Part shown: piece after piece, positions 1-5,666 of the stretch
Numbering within the stretch: the stretch's first letter is position 1
How the letters are laid out: the number at the start of each line of letters is the position of its first letter
Origin: JACQHJ01 sp038063075
GTDB lineage: Bacteria; Patescibacteriota; Microgenomatia; Levybacterales; UBA12049
Direction of reading: 5' to 3'
Length of the DNA: 7,285 nt
NCBI GenBank assembly: GCA_038063075.1
Contig: JBBTVW010000011.1
Coordinates: 1 to 7,285, forward strand
Program-made: the position numbers and the translations under genes
The notes under the pieces: generated by a model
What the model was told of the DNA's origin: nothing
The model's input: the letters and a program-made list of their open reading frames with translations, nothing else
Database searches by the model: none

Positions 1-37
1 CTTTCAATTTGAAGCTAAAAAAGGTACAATTAGGCTA

Positions 38-949
38 ATGAATAAAGTAATAAGAAAAGTAGTTACCCATGCATCGCCTGATATGGACGCAATTACATCT
101 ACGTGGTTAATATTGCGTTTCCTTCCAGGTTGGGAAAATGCTGAGGTTAACTTTGTTCCCGCAGGACAAAGGTTGGGAAATTTAACACCTGAGCAAGCAG
201 TAAAGCTTACAGAGCCAATTGAACTAATTAATGGAGCTGAGGTTTTGCAAGTTGACACTGGACTTGGTCCATTAGATCATCATCAAACATCAGATAAGAA
301 TGTTTGTGGCACATCTTTAACTTTTGATTTTATTAAAAAAAGCGTAAATGAAGGCGTACTTAGCACGGAGAAACTTGAAGCACTACAAAGAATTGTTAAT
401 TATGTAGTTGAAGTTGATCATTTTAAAGAAGTATTTAGAAAAGATCTTCTAGCCAATTATCAGAATTTCTCAATTACAGATATTTTAGATGGTCTTAAGT
501 ATCAACATCCAAATGATGACAGATATTATGTTGAATTTATCTCACTTTGCCTAGACGCACTAGTTCATGAATTAGAAAATAATGTTTGGGCAGAAACAGA
601 AATTAAGGAAAAAGGAATAGAGTTTGAAACAAAATGGGGAAAAGGTCTTGGAGTTGAAACAATTAACGACACCGTCGTTAAAATGGCTCAACTTATGGGC
701 TATATGGTTGTTATAAGAAAAGATCCAAGAAAAGGATATGTAAGAATTAAGGCAAAGCCAGATTTAGAGGGAGAAAAAGGAATTGACTTAACATTAACTA
801 GCGAAAAGCTTAAAAAAATGGATCCAAATGCATCTTGGTTTTTACACGTGTCTAAAAAAATGTTACTAAACGGAACACCTAAGAATCCTAAGATGAAGCC
901 AACCACGCTTTCCCTAAATGCTATAATAGGAGTATTAAAAGAGGTATAA
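38..949 (+). CDS. DHH/MYG1-like putative phosphoesterase
   Basis: This 303-residue soluble protein carries the metal-binding motif order of DHH-type phosphoesterases. Motif I is THASPDMDA near the N-terminus (H11, D15, D17), motif II is VDTG (D73), motif III is LDHH (D80-H81-H82), and a later VEVDH (D127) fits the fourth aspartate. DHH enzymes use these residues to bind two divalent metals and hydrolyse phosphodiesters. The substrate cannot be read here and could be nanoRNA, a dinucleotide or something else. I see no recognisable DHHA1 domain. The C-terminal part, with SWFLHVSKKMLLNG at about residues 266-279, resembles the C-terminal style of MYG1-like proteins. ATG 38 puts motif I ten residues in, as is usual. 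However, the same frame stays open to the left edge, so the start is not certain. HIT follows after one base. The fold class is fairly safe; the function is inferred. Confidence 0.7.
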   Translation: MNKVIRKVVTHASPDMDAITSTWLILRFLPGWENAEVNFVPAGQRLGNLTPEQAVKLTEPIELINGAEVLQVDTGLGPLDHHQTSDKNVCGTSLTFDFIKKSVNEGVLSTEKLEALQRIVNYVVEVDHFKEVFRKDLLANYQNFSITDILDGLKYQHPNDDRYYVEFISLCLDALVHELENNVWAETEIKEKGIEFETKWGKGLGVETINDTVVKMAQLMGYMVVIRKDPRKGYVRIKAKPDLEGEKGIDLTLTSEKLKKMDPNASWFLHVSKKMLLNGTPKNPKMKPTTLSLNAIIGVLKEV

Positions 950-950
950 A

Positions 951-1358
951 ATGGATAATTGTGTATTTTGTAAATTAGTAAAAAAAGAAATTCCAGCAAA
1001 TATTGTCTTTGAAAATGAAGACGTAATTTCATTTTTGGAATTAAATCAATCAGTAGAGGGTCATGTAATGGTAATTCTTAAAAAACACGGAAAAAGTATA
1101 TTAGACTATAATGAATCAGAGCTTGGTAAATTAATGATGGGGGTAAGTCTAGTTTCTCAAAAAGTTCAAACAGCTTTTAGCGCTGATTCCTTAACGATTG
1201 GCATTAATCATTTAGAGAAAAAAGGAGTACCACATTTACATGTTCACATTATTCCAAGATTTGAAAATGATAATGGAGGAGTAATTCAATCAATTGTTGG
1301 TGGAGATATTACAAATTCAAGAGAAGAAATTGCAGAAAAAATTAGAAAGGTAATTTAA
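951..1358 (+). CDS. HIT family nucleotide hydrolase/transferase
   Basis: This is a 135-residue histidine-triad protein. The signature HLHVHIIPR lies at residues 95-103, giving the His-x-His-x-His triad H95/H97/H99. The central histidine is the nucleophile that forms a nucleotidyl intermediate in this superfamily. Other family marks are the N-terminal CVFC pair (C4, C7), which in many HIT proteins takes part in zinc binding, and GHVMVILKKH at residues 37-46, matching the usual G-H-x-L-V-x-P-K-x-H block. Family members cleave AMP from lysyl-AMP, aminoacyl-AMP, ApnA or similar substrates; which one applies here cannot be told. The Gln usually found before the triad appears to be replaced by Lys. 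A GAGG at 941-944 sits six bases before ATG 951, supporting this start. The gene begins one base after the preceding stop, so coupled translation is likely. Confidence 0.93.
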   Translation: MDNCVFCKLVKKEIPANIVFENEDVISFLELNQSVEGHVMVILKKHGKSILDYNESELGKLMMGVSLVSQKVQTAFSADSLTIGINHLEKKGVPHLHVHIIPRFENDNGGVIQSIVGGDITNSREEIAEKIRKVI

Positions 1359-1367
1359 AAGGAGGTG
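1357..1367 (+). promoter_or_regulatory. Extended Shine-Dalgarno before rpsU
   Basis: AAAAGGAGGTG is a near-complete complement of the 16S rRNA 3' end. It overlaps the stop codon of the HIT gene. The distance from GGAGG to ATG 1378 is 12 bases, longer than usual, and the bases between are all T or A except one G. The neighbours ybeY, dnaX and recR have no comparable site. Confidence 0.8.
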
Positions 1368-1377
1368 TTTTTATTTT

Positions 1378-1566
1378 ATGGTAGTTGTTAAAAAAATGCC
1401 GGGAGATAGCGATGAAACATTAATCAGAAAGTTTTCTCGTAAAGTAATGAGCGAGGGAATTTTGCAGGAAGCAAAAAGAAGAGAGTTTTATCTTAAACCT
1501 TCCCAGGCTAAAAAACAAAAAGAACAAGATGAAAGAAAGGCAAGAAGAATGTCAAATTCCGCTTAA
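1378..1566 (+). CDS. rpsU: Small ribosomal subunit protein bS21
   Basis: This 62-residue basic protein matches bS21. The conserved core is L15-I-R-K-F-S-R-K, then G27-I-L-Q-E-A-K-R-R-E-F-Y-L-K-P ending at P41, followed by a Lys/Arg-rich tail (KKQKEQDERKARR). bS21 sits on the platform of the 30S subunit close to the 3' end of 16S rRNA and helps mRNA engagement. The tail is a little shorter than the 71 residues of the E. coli protein. ATG 1378 is the only sensible start: no in-frame start codon lies between it and the strong ribosome binding site upstream. The stop is four bases from the start of ybeY, so the two are probably made together. The extended Shine-Dalgarno may mean that this gene is translated strongly or is sensitive to bS21 occupancy of the ribosome; the second possibility is inference. 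Confidence 0.95.
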   Translation: MVVVKKMPGDSDETLIRKFSRKVMSEGILQEAKRREFYLKPSQAKKQKEQDERKARRMSNSA

Positions 1567-1570
1567 ATAA

Positions 1571-1957
1571 ATGGATAAACTTAGTGTTCCTATTTTTGTT
1601 GAAAGCAGATACAAAATAAATAGAAAGAAAATTAAGCAGGTTGTAGAAAAAGTTTTGTCTACAAATCAAATCTTTGGACCTGTTGAAATTTCTATTGCTG
1701 TTGTTGGGGATAGAAAAATGCGCGAGCTTTCAAGAAAATATAAAGGAGAAGACAAGACTAGAAATATTCTTTCTTTTTCTCAAACAGAAGGTGAAGGTAT
1801 AAAAAATCCAACCAATGTTTTAATGTTAGGAGATATTGTATTGTCTTTTCCACAAGTAATTAAAGATGCTAGTAGAGATGAAATGCTTGTTGATGATAAA
1901 GTTGATCAATTAGTAGAACATGGGTTAATGCATTTATTAGGTTTACATCACGAATAA
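1571..1957 (+). CDS. ybeY: Endoribonuclease YbeY (rRNA maturation), short C-terminus
   Basis: YbeY is a zinc-dependent single-strand endoribonuclease that matures the 16S rRNA 3' end and takes part in ribosome quality control. The signature is present as HGLMHLLGLHH at residues 117-127. It supplies three zinc ligands, H117, H121 and H127, with the usual Tyr-Asp before the last His replaced by Leu-His. Upstream are TRNILSF (63-69), matching the conserved T-D/N-V-L-S-F strand, and LGDIVLS (86-92). At 128 residues the protein is short: it ends one residue after the last zinc ligand and lacks the helical tail of about 25 residues seen in E. coli and Bacillus YbeY. The tail is not encoded in another frame, because dnaX starts four bases on. 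No Shine-Dalgarno is seen before ATG 1571; translation is probably coupled to rpsU. Confidence 0.93.
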   Translation: MDKLSVPIFVESRYKINRKKIKQVVEKVLSTNQIFGPVEISIAVVGDRKMRELSRKYKGEDKTRNILSFSQTEGEGIKNPTNVLMLGDIVLSFPQVIKDASRDEMLVDDKVDQLVEHGLMHLLGLHHE

Positions 1958-1961
1958 GCTT

Positions 1962-3335
1962 ATGGTTTTTTATAGAAAATACAGACCCCAGAAAATTTCA
2001 GAATTAGATAGTCAAGCTGTTAGGAACAGTTTATACTCAACATTTTCAAAAAAAGATATTCCACATGCTTTTCTTTTTTCAGGGCCAAAAGGCCTTGGTA
2101 AAACATCAGCTGCAAGAATTATTGCTAAGGTAATAAATTGCCAAAAACACCAAGATATAAAAACTTTTAAAGATGAAAAAGAAATTGAACCATGCGATAA
2201 ATGCTTGCAGTGTGAAACTATTACAAATGGCACAAATTTAGATGTTTATGAAATTGATGGAGCATCAAATAGGGGAATTGATGAAATAAGAGATTTAAAA
2301 GAAAAGATAAATCTACTCCCAAGTAAGTCTTTTAAAAAGGTTTATATAATCGATGAGGTGCACATGTTAACTACTGAGGCATTTAATGCTCTTTTAAAAA
2401 CCTTAGAAGAGCCTCCAGCTCATGCAGTTTTTATTCTTTGTACAACTGAAAGTTATAAACTTCCTCAAACAATTATTTCAAGATGTTTTAGGATTGATTT
2501 TAAAAAGGCAACCAATGAAGACATTGTTAGATCTATAAAAAGAATGGTAAAGTCGGAAGAAATAAAAATAAACGATGATGTCCTTTTGGAGATTGCCAAA
2601 ATGGCAGATGGTAGCTTTAGAGACAGTGCAAAAATTCTAGAAGAACTTGTTAGTTTTAGTGGAAGAAAAACAATTACAAAAGAACTATTAGGAGAGAAAT
2701 ATAATACTTTAGGAATAGAAAAAGCTATTGATGAAGTAGTTTTAATACTTTCTTTAAAAGATATAAAAAGGGGTTTTGAATTAAGTTCAAAACTAGCCAA
2801 TCAAGGAATAGATTTTAAGTTTTTTATAGAAAAATTAATGGACAGATTTCATTTATTGCTTCTTTCTAAAATTGGTAGTTCAAAAAAGGCTGATTTAGAA
2901 TTTAGTCTTAATGATTTAAAAACAATTATTGAGCTTTTGGCAAAAGCCCATCAGGAAACAAAATTTAGCGTATTACCACAACTTCCTTTAGAACTTTTAA
3001 TTGTAGAGTGGAGTGGAAGTGAAAAAGAAGTACAAAGTGTATTGCCACAAAAACCATTAGATGATAAACCTCAAATTATTAAATCAAGTGTTTCTGCAAA
3101 AACAACTTTTGCAGATGACTTTATTAATGAAGTTAAAAATTATAACCACCTAATTGCTGGGGTTTTAAGAAGTTGTGAGATAGAAGAGGGGAAAGACGGA
3201 AGCTTAGAGATTTCTGCAATTTCAAAATTTCATAAAGAGAAACTTGAAGAACAAAAATCAATGATCATCTTAGATGAAGTAACAAATAAACTGTTGCAAA
3301 AAAACTTAAAAATACATATAACTTTAAGGGGGTGA
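1962..3335 (+). CDS. dnaX: DNA polymerase III clamp-loader subunit gamma/tau
   Basis: DnaX is the AAA+ motor of the clamp loader, which opens the DnaN ring and loads it onto primed DNA. The start MVFYRKYRPQ is canonical for the family. Walker A is GPKGLGKT (41-48). The zinc module is C60, C78, C81 and C84. EIDGASNRGIDEIR (97-110) follows, then Walker B VYIIDEVH (127-134) and the sensor and arginine-finger strand ending SRC (173-175). A collar domain follows to about 350, then a short Pro/Lys/Ser linker and a last small domain (about 386-457) containing FHKEKLEEQK. At 457 residues it is close to the E. coli gamma form and lacks the long tau extension that binds helicase and polymerase. It has the only TGA stop in the window. 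A slippery heptamer lies ten codons before the stop. No Shine-Dalgarno is visible, and ybeY ends four bases upstream. Confidence 0.96.
   Translation: MVFYRKYRPQKISELDSQAVRNSLYSTFSKKDIPHAFLFSGPKGLGKTSAARIIAKVINCQKHQDIKTFKDEKEIEPCDKCLQCETITNGTNLDVYEIDGASNRGIDEIRDLKEKINLLPSKSFKKVYIIDEVHMLTTEAFNALLKTLEEPPAHAVFILCTTESYKLPQTIISRCFRIDFKKATNEDIVRSIKRMVKSEEIKINDDVLLEIAKMADGSFRDSAKILEELVSFSGRKTITKELLGEKYNTLGIEKAIDEVVLILSLKDIKRGFELSSKLANQGIDFKFFIEKLMDRFHLLLLSKIGSSKKADLEFSLNDLKTIIELLAKAHQETKFSVLPQLPLELLIVEWSGSEKEVQSVLPQKPLDDKPQIIKSSVSAKTTFADDFINEVKNYNHLIAGVLRSCEIEEGKDGSLEISAISKFHKEKLEEQKSMIILDEVTNKLLQKNLKIHITLRG
3294..3322 (+). promoter_or_regulatory. Possible internal promoter before ybaB
   Basis: TTGCAA at 3294-3299 and TATAAC at 3317-3322 are separated by exactly 17 bases and match the sigma-70 consensus at four and five of six positions. 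Transcription would begin near 3328-3330, at the ribosome binding site of ybaB, giving a very short leader. The element lies inside the 3' end of dnaX in AT-rich DNA, so chance is a real alternative. Confidence 0.3.
3326..3335 (+). promoter_or_regulatory. Strong Shine-Dalgarno that sets the ybaB start
   Basis: AAGGGGGTGA pairs with the 16S rRNA 3' end with one G-U wobble. It overlaps the dnaX stop codon. It sits eight bases before ATG 3341, which makes that ATG, and not the GTG at 3332 inside this site, the likely start of ybaB. Confidence 0.75.
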
Positions 3336-3340
3336 ATTTT

Positions 3341-3619
3341 ATGATGAATCCATTTGGACAACTTGGTGAACTTAAAAAAATGAGAGACCAAGCAATGAAA
3401 ATACAAAAAGAGCTTCAAGCGGAAATTTTAAATGTTGAAAAAAATGGTGTAGAAATTACCATCTCTGGTGATCAAAAAGTTCAAGAGATTAAAACAAACG
3501 ACAGAAGCGATAATGATATTAAAGAAGCAATAAATGAAGCAATTAAACAGTCTCAAGAAGTAGCTGCAAGAAAATTAGCAAGTATGCAAGGAGGCTTAGG
3601 AGGTCTTTTAGGACAATAA
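3341..3619 (+). CDS. ybaB: YbaB/EbfC family nucleoid-associated protein
   Basis: The product, about 92 residues, belongs to the YbaB/EbfC family of small dimeric DNA-binding proteins. Its order is typical: an initiator region MMNPFGQLGELKKM, a long N-terminal amphipathic helix rich in Lys/Glu/Gln (about 8-32), a central sheet (GVEITISGDQKVQEIKTN), a second helix (DIKEAINEAIKQSQEVAARK), and a Gly/Leu-rich flexible tail ending GGLGGLLGQ. Family members bind DNA with little sequence specificity and are nearly always next to dnaX and recR, with a suspected role in recombination or nucleoid structure. The start at 3341 is preferred because the strong ribosome binding site lies eight bases before it. 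ATG 3344 is a close alternative. A GTG at 3332 overlapping the dnaX stop would add three residues (GTG-Asn-Phe) but lies inside the ribosome binding site. prs follows after three bases. Confidence 0.93.
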   Translation: MMNPFGQLGELKKMRDQAMKIQKELQAEILNVEKNGVEITISGDQKVQEIKTNDRSDNDIKEAINEAIKQSQEVAARKLASMQGGLGGLLGQ

Positions 3620-3622
3620 TTT

Positions 3623-4513
3623 ATGAAGCTTTTTAGTGGTAGTCAAAGTAAGGAACTTACTTTAAAAATTTCAAAACAACTAGGAGTTGATATTTCTCCT
3701 ATGGAAATTTTTGTTTTTGCCGATGGTGAAAAAAGAGTAAAGCTAAACGAAAAAGTATTAGGGGAAGATTGTGTAATAGTTTGCTCAACAGGGATACCAA
3801 CTGACGTAAATTATATGGAGTTGTTCTTTATTTTAGATGCTCTAAAAAGAAGTGGCGCCAAATCAATTACATTAGTAGCTCCATATCTAGGTTACAGTAG
3901 GCAAGATCATATTTTTAGAGAAGGTGAGGAAGTATCACTTTTAGTAATTATTAAAATTCTTGAAACACTTGGAATTGATAAGATTGTTTCATTAGATTTT
4001 CATTCAATTAAGATTCCAGAATTTTTTAAAACCTCTGTTATTCATTTATCTGCGCTTGAGCTTTTTGCCAAAGAAATTGGGAAAATGGAAAATTATGTTT
4101 TGGTTTCTCCAGATATGGGTGGAATAAGAAGAATTAAATTGCTTTCAGAAATATTAGGAAATATTCCTTTTGCAACAATTGAAAAAGATAGAGATTTAGA
4201 TACTGCAGAGATTTCTGCCTCAAAATTAAATGGTAATGTTAAAGGTAAAGTCGCAGTCATAGTAGATGATATATTATCAACCGGAAATACTCAGGCAAGA
4301 GCTGCAGAGATTTTACTTGAAAATGGAGCAGTAAAAGTTTATTCATTTACTACGCATCCTGTTTTTGCAGGAAAGGTAAATGAGGTTTTACAAAATTCTA
4401 AAATAGATAAAGTTTTTGTAACAGATACAATACAAGTTCCAGGCGAAAAGGTTTTTCCAAAGCTTGAGATAATTTCTGTTGCAGATTTAATCTGTAAAGC
4501 TCTAAGAGAATAA
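3623..4513 (+). CDS. prs: Ribose-phosphate pyrophosphokinase (PRPP synthetase)
   Basis: This enzyme transfers pyrophosphate from ATP to ribose 5-phosphate, making PRPP for purine, pyrimidine, NAD, His and Trp synthesis and for base salvage. At 296 residues it is shorter than the usual bacterial form of about 315. Visible marks are FSGSQSKEL at the N-terminus, FADGE (32-36), YMELFFILDALKRSGA (64-79), the ATP-binding YSRQD (91-95; canonical RQDR is RQDH here), DFH with H127, and SPDMGGIRR (162-170). The catalytic-loop K188 and R190 correspond to the essential Lys/Arg of the Bacillus enzyme. The PRPP loop is VIVDDILSTGNT (212-223). All parts needed for catalysis seem present; allosteric control cannot be judged. 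It interrupts the usual ybaB-recR adjacency. AGGA at 3610-3613 may serve as its ribosome binding site. Confidence 0.95.
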   Translation: MKLFSGSQSKELTLKISKQLGVDISPMEIFVFADGEKRVKLNEKVLGEDCVIVCSTGIPTDVNYMELFFILDALKRSGAKSITLVAPYLGYSRQDHIFREGEEVSLLVIIKILETLGIDKIVSLDFHSIKIPEFFKTSVIHLSALELFAKEIGKMENYVLVSPDMGGIRRIKLLSEILGNIPFATIEKDRDLDTAEISASKLNGNVKGKVAVIVDDILSTGNTQARAAEILLENGAVKVYSFTTHPVFAGKVNEVLQNSKIDKVFVTDTIQVPGEKVFPKLEIISVADLICKALRE

Positions 4514-4525
4514 AGTTTTTAAACA

Positions 4526-5128
4526 ATGCAAATCCCAAAAACAATACAAAAATTAATTGAATCGTTTGAAAAACTTCCAGGTGTTGGTCCAAAAACAGCA
4601 CAAAGGCTTACGTTTTATTTATTACATGTTCCTCAAGGTGAATTAGATGGTTTTGCATCATCTTTAACAAATTTAAAAAAAGATACAATCATTTGTTCGA
4701 TTTGCAACATGATTGACGAAGTAAATCCTTGTAGTATTTGTTCAAATAAGCAAAGAGATAGTGAAGTTGTCTGCGTTGTTGAGCAACCATTAGATGTTTT
4801 AGCTTTAGAGAAAAATGGAAACTTTAAAGGAATGTATCATGTTTTACATGGAAAGATTGATCCACTTAATAATATCGGCCCAGATGAAATATTTATAAGT
4901 TCATTACTTGTAAGACTTAAAAAAGATAGCTTTAAAGAAGTAATCCTTGCAACTAATCCAACAATGGAAGGGGAGGCAACTGCAATGTATTTAGCAAAAC
5001 AAATTAAAGCTCAAGGTTCTGACATAAAAATTACAAGGATTGGTAGAGGTCTTCCCGTAGGAGCAGATTTAGAGTATGCTGATGATATAACGCTGCAAAG
5101 AGCAATGGAGGGAAGGAGTCAATATTAA
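4526..5128 (+). CDS. recR: Recombination mediator protein RecR
   Basis: RecR works with RecO (and RecF) to replace SSB by RecA on single-stranded DNA at gaps and stalled forks. The 200-residue length is standard. Domains in order: a helix-hairpin-helix with LPGVGPKTAQRL (17-28); a four-cysteine zinc finger with C57, C60, C69 and C72; a Toprim domain starting VVCVVEQPLD with E86; and a C-terminal Walker B-like segment VILATNPTMEGEATAMYLA, followed by ITRIGRGLPVGADLEYAD, which is diagnostic for the family. The gene follows prs by 12 bases (AGTTTTTAAACA) with no Shine-Dalgarno, so expression probably depends on coupling to the upstream genes. Its presence two genes after dnaX and one after ybaB keeps the common dnaX-ybaB-recR grouping. 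Confidence 0.96.
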   Translation: MQIPKTIQKLIESFEKLPGVGPKTAQRLTFYLLHVPQGELDGFASSLTNLKKDTIICSICNMIDEVNPCSICSNKQRDSEVVCVVEQPLDVLALEKNGNFKGMYHVLHGKIDPLNNIGPDEIFISSLLVRLKKDSFKEVILATNPTMEGEATAMYLAKQIKAQGSDIKITRIGRGLPVGADLEYADDITLQRAMEGRSQY

Positions 5129-5129
5129 T

Positions 5130-5666
5130 ATGGATAAAAACGGACAAATTGGTGAATTATTAGAAAAAGGACAAACAACTGTTACAAATTCTGTGCAAGA
5201 TACTGCAAATACAGTTAGGACTCAAGTTTTAGGTGGTCAAAATAATTCTCAAAGCTTACCAAATCAAAATCCAGATTTACCACCTCAGATAGAGCCAGTA
5301 CAAGCAGATAACACAGATTATACAAAACAAGCTGTAAGTAGTTTTTATTCTCCAAGCGAAAATGGAGAGCCTAACTCTTCAGAGGCAACTGAAACAGATG
5401 AGCAAAAACTTGCAAGAGTAAGGCAAGATTTAGATGGAGAAAAACAAAAACATAAAGAGCTTCATGATGAGGTATATTACCAACCTCTTATTGCCTATGA
5501 ACAAAAACAAGCAACCCAACAACAAGAAAGACCAGCAGAAGTTGCAGAAAACGAGAAACAGCATGATTTACAAGAACATGTTGAAAAACAAGCTAAAAAA
5601 GATCAAGATATTGCAACCCAAAGAGCGCAAAGACAAATTGAAATAAAAGGAGGGGTTTCTGGATAA
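5130..5666 (+). CDS. Unrecognised Gln/Glu/Lys-rich protein
   Basis: I do not recognise this 178-residue protein. It has no Cys, no Trp, no signal peptide and no membrane segment. Residues about 4-34 could form an amphipathic helix rich in Thr, Val and Gln (LLEKGQTTVTNSVQDTANTV). Residues 36-88 are Asn/Pro/Ser/Gln-rich and probably disordered. Residues 90-170 are highly charged and could be a long helix or coiled coil, with HDEVYYQPL (112-120) as the only aromatic island. The C-terminus is IEIKGGVSG. It is a real gene: AAGGAG lies 11 bases before ATG 5130, it begins one base after the recR stop, and its stop codon abuts the cysS start. The codons for its last residues also form the AAGGAGG presumed to serve cysS. 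Possibilities are a scaffold, an RNA- or DNA-binding accessory protein, or a lineage-specific structural protein; none can be shown. Confidence 0.8.
   Translation: MDKNGQIGELLEKGQTTVTNSVQDTANTVRTQVLGGQNNSQSLPNQNPDLPPQIEPVQADNTDYTKQAVSSFYSPSENGEPNSSEATETDEQKLARVRQDLDGEKQKHKELHDEVYYQPLIAYEQKQATQQQERPAEVAENEKQHDLQEHVEKQAKKDQDIATQRAQRQIEIKGGVSG
5647..5653 (+). promoter_or_regulatory. Shine-Dalgarno of cysS inside the upstream gene
   Basis: AAGGAGG lies in the codons for Lys-Gly-Gly at the end of the preceding gene, 13 bases before ATG 5667. The spacing is long, but no better site is present; GGA at 5661-5663 is too short and too near to be convincing. Confidence 0.55.

Noticed and set aside
922..927. 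TATAAT inside the end of the DHH-like gene as a promoter for the HIT gene
   Set aside because: No acceptable -35 box sits at the right distance, and such hexamers are common by chance in AT-rich coding DNA.
700..1032. Minus-strand ORF across the DHH-like and HIT genes
   Set aside because: It is antisense to two well-supported genes, and its Phe/Leu/Ile/Ser-rich product is typical of the reverse strand of AT-rich coding DNA. The same applies to minus-strand ORFs at 4-258, 2012-2233, 2465-2800, 3230-3418 and 4398-4601.
1930..1962. Frameshift that hides the missing YbeY tail
   Set aside because: The DnaX start is canonical and lies four bases after the ybeY stop, leaving no room for a tail in any frame.
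3333..3335. Recoded TGA (Gly code of some Patescibacteria) extending DnaX
   Set aside because: Read-through would meet two more TGA codons at once and add no recognisable sequence. All other genes end in TAA, and dnaX already ends with a complete domain.
3332..3340. GTG start for ybaB overlapping the dnaX stop
   Set aside because: The GTG lies inside the strong Shine-Dalgarno, which is correctly spaced for ATG 3341, and family members begin close to the M-N-P-F motif.
5434..5646. 70-residue ORF on the plus strand in another frame inside the unrecognised gene
   Set aside because: It is a Lys/Asn-rich shadow of the 5130-5666 frame, lacks its own ribosome binding site, and the outer frame is supported by tight junctions at both ends.
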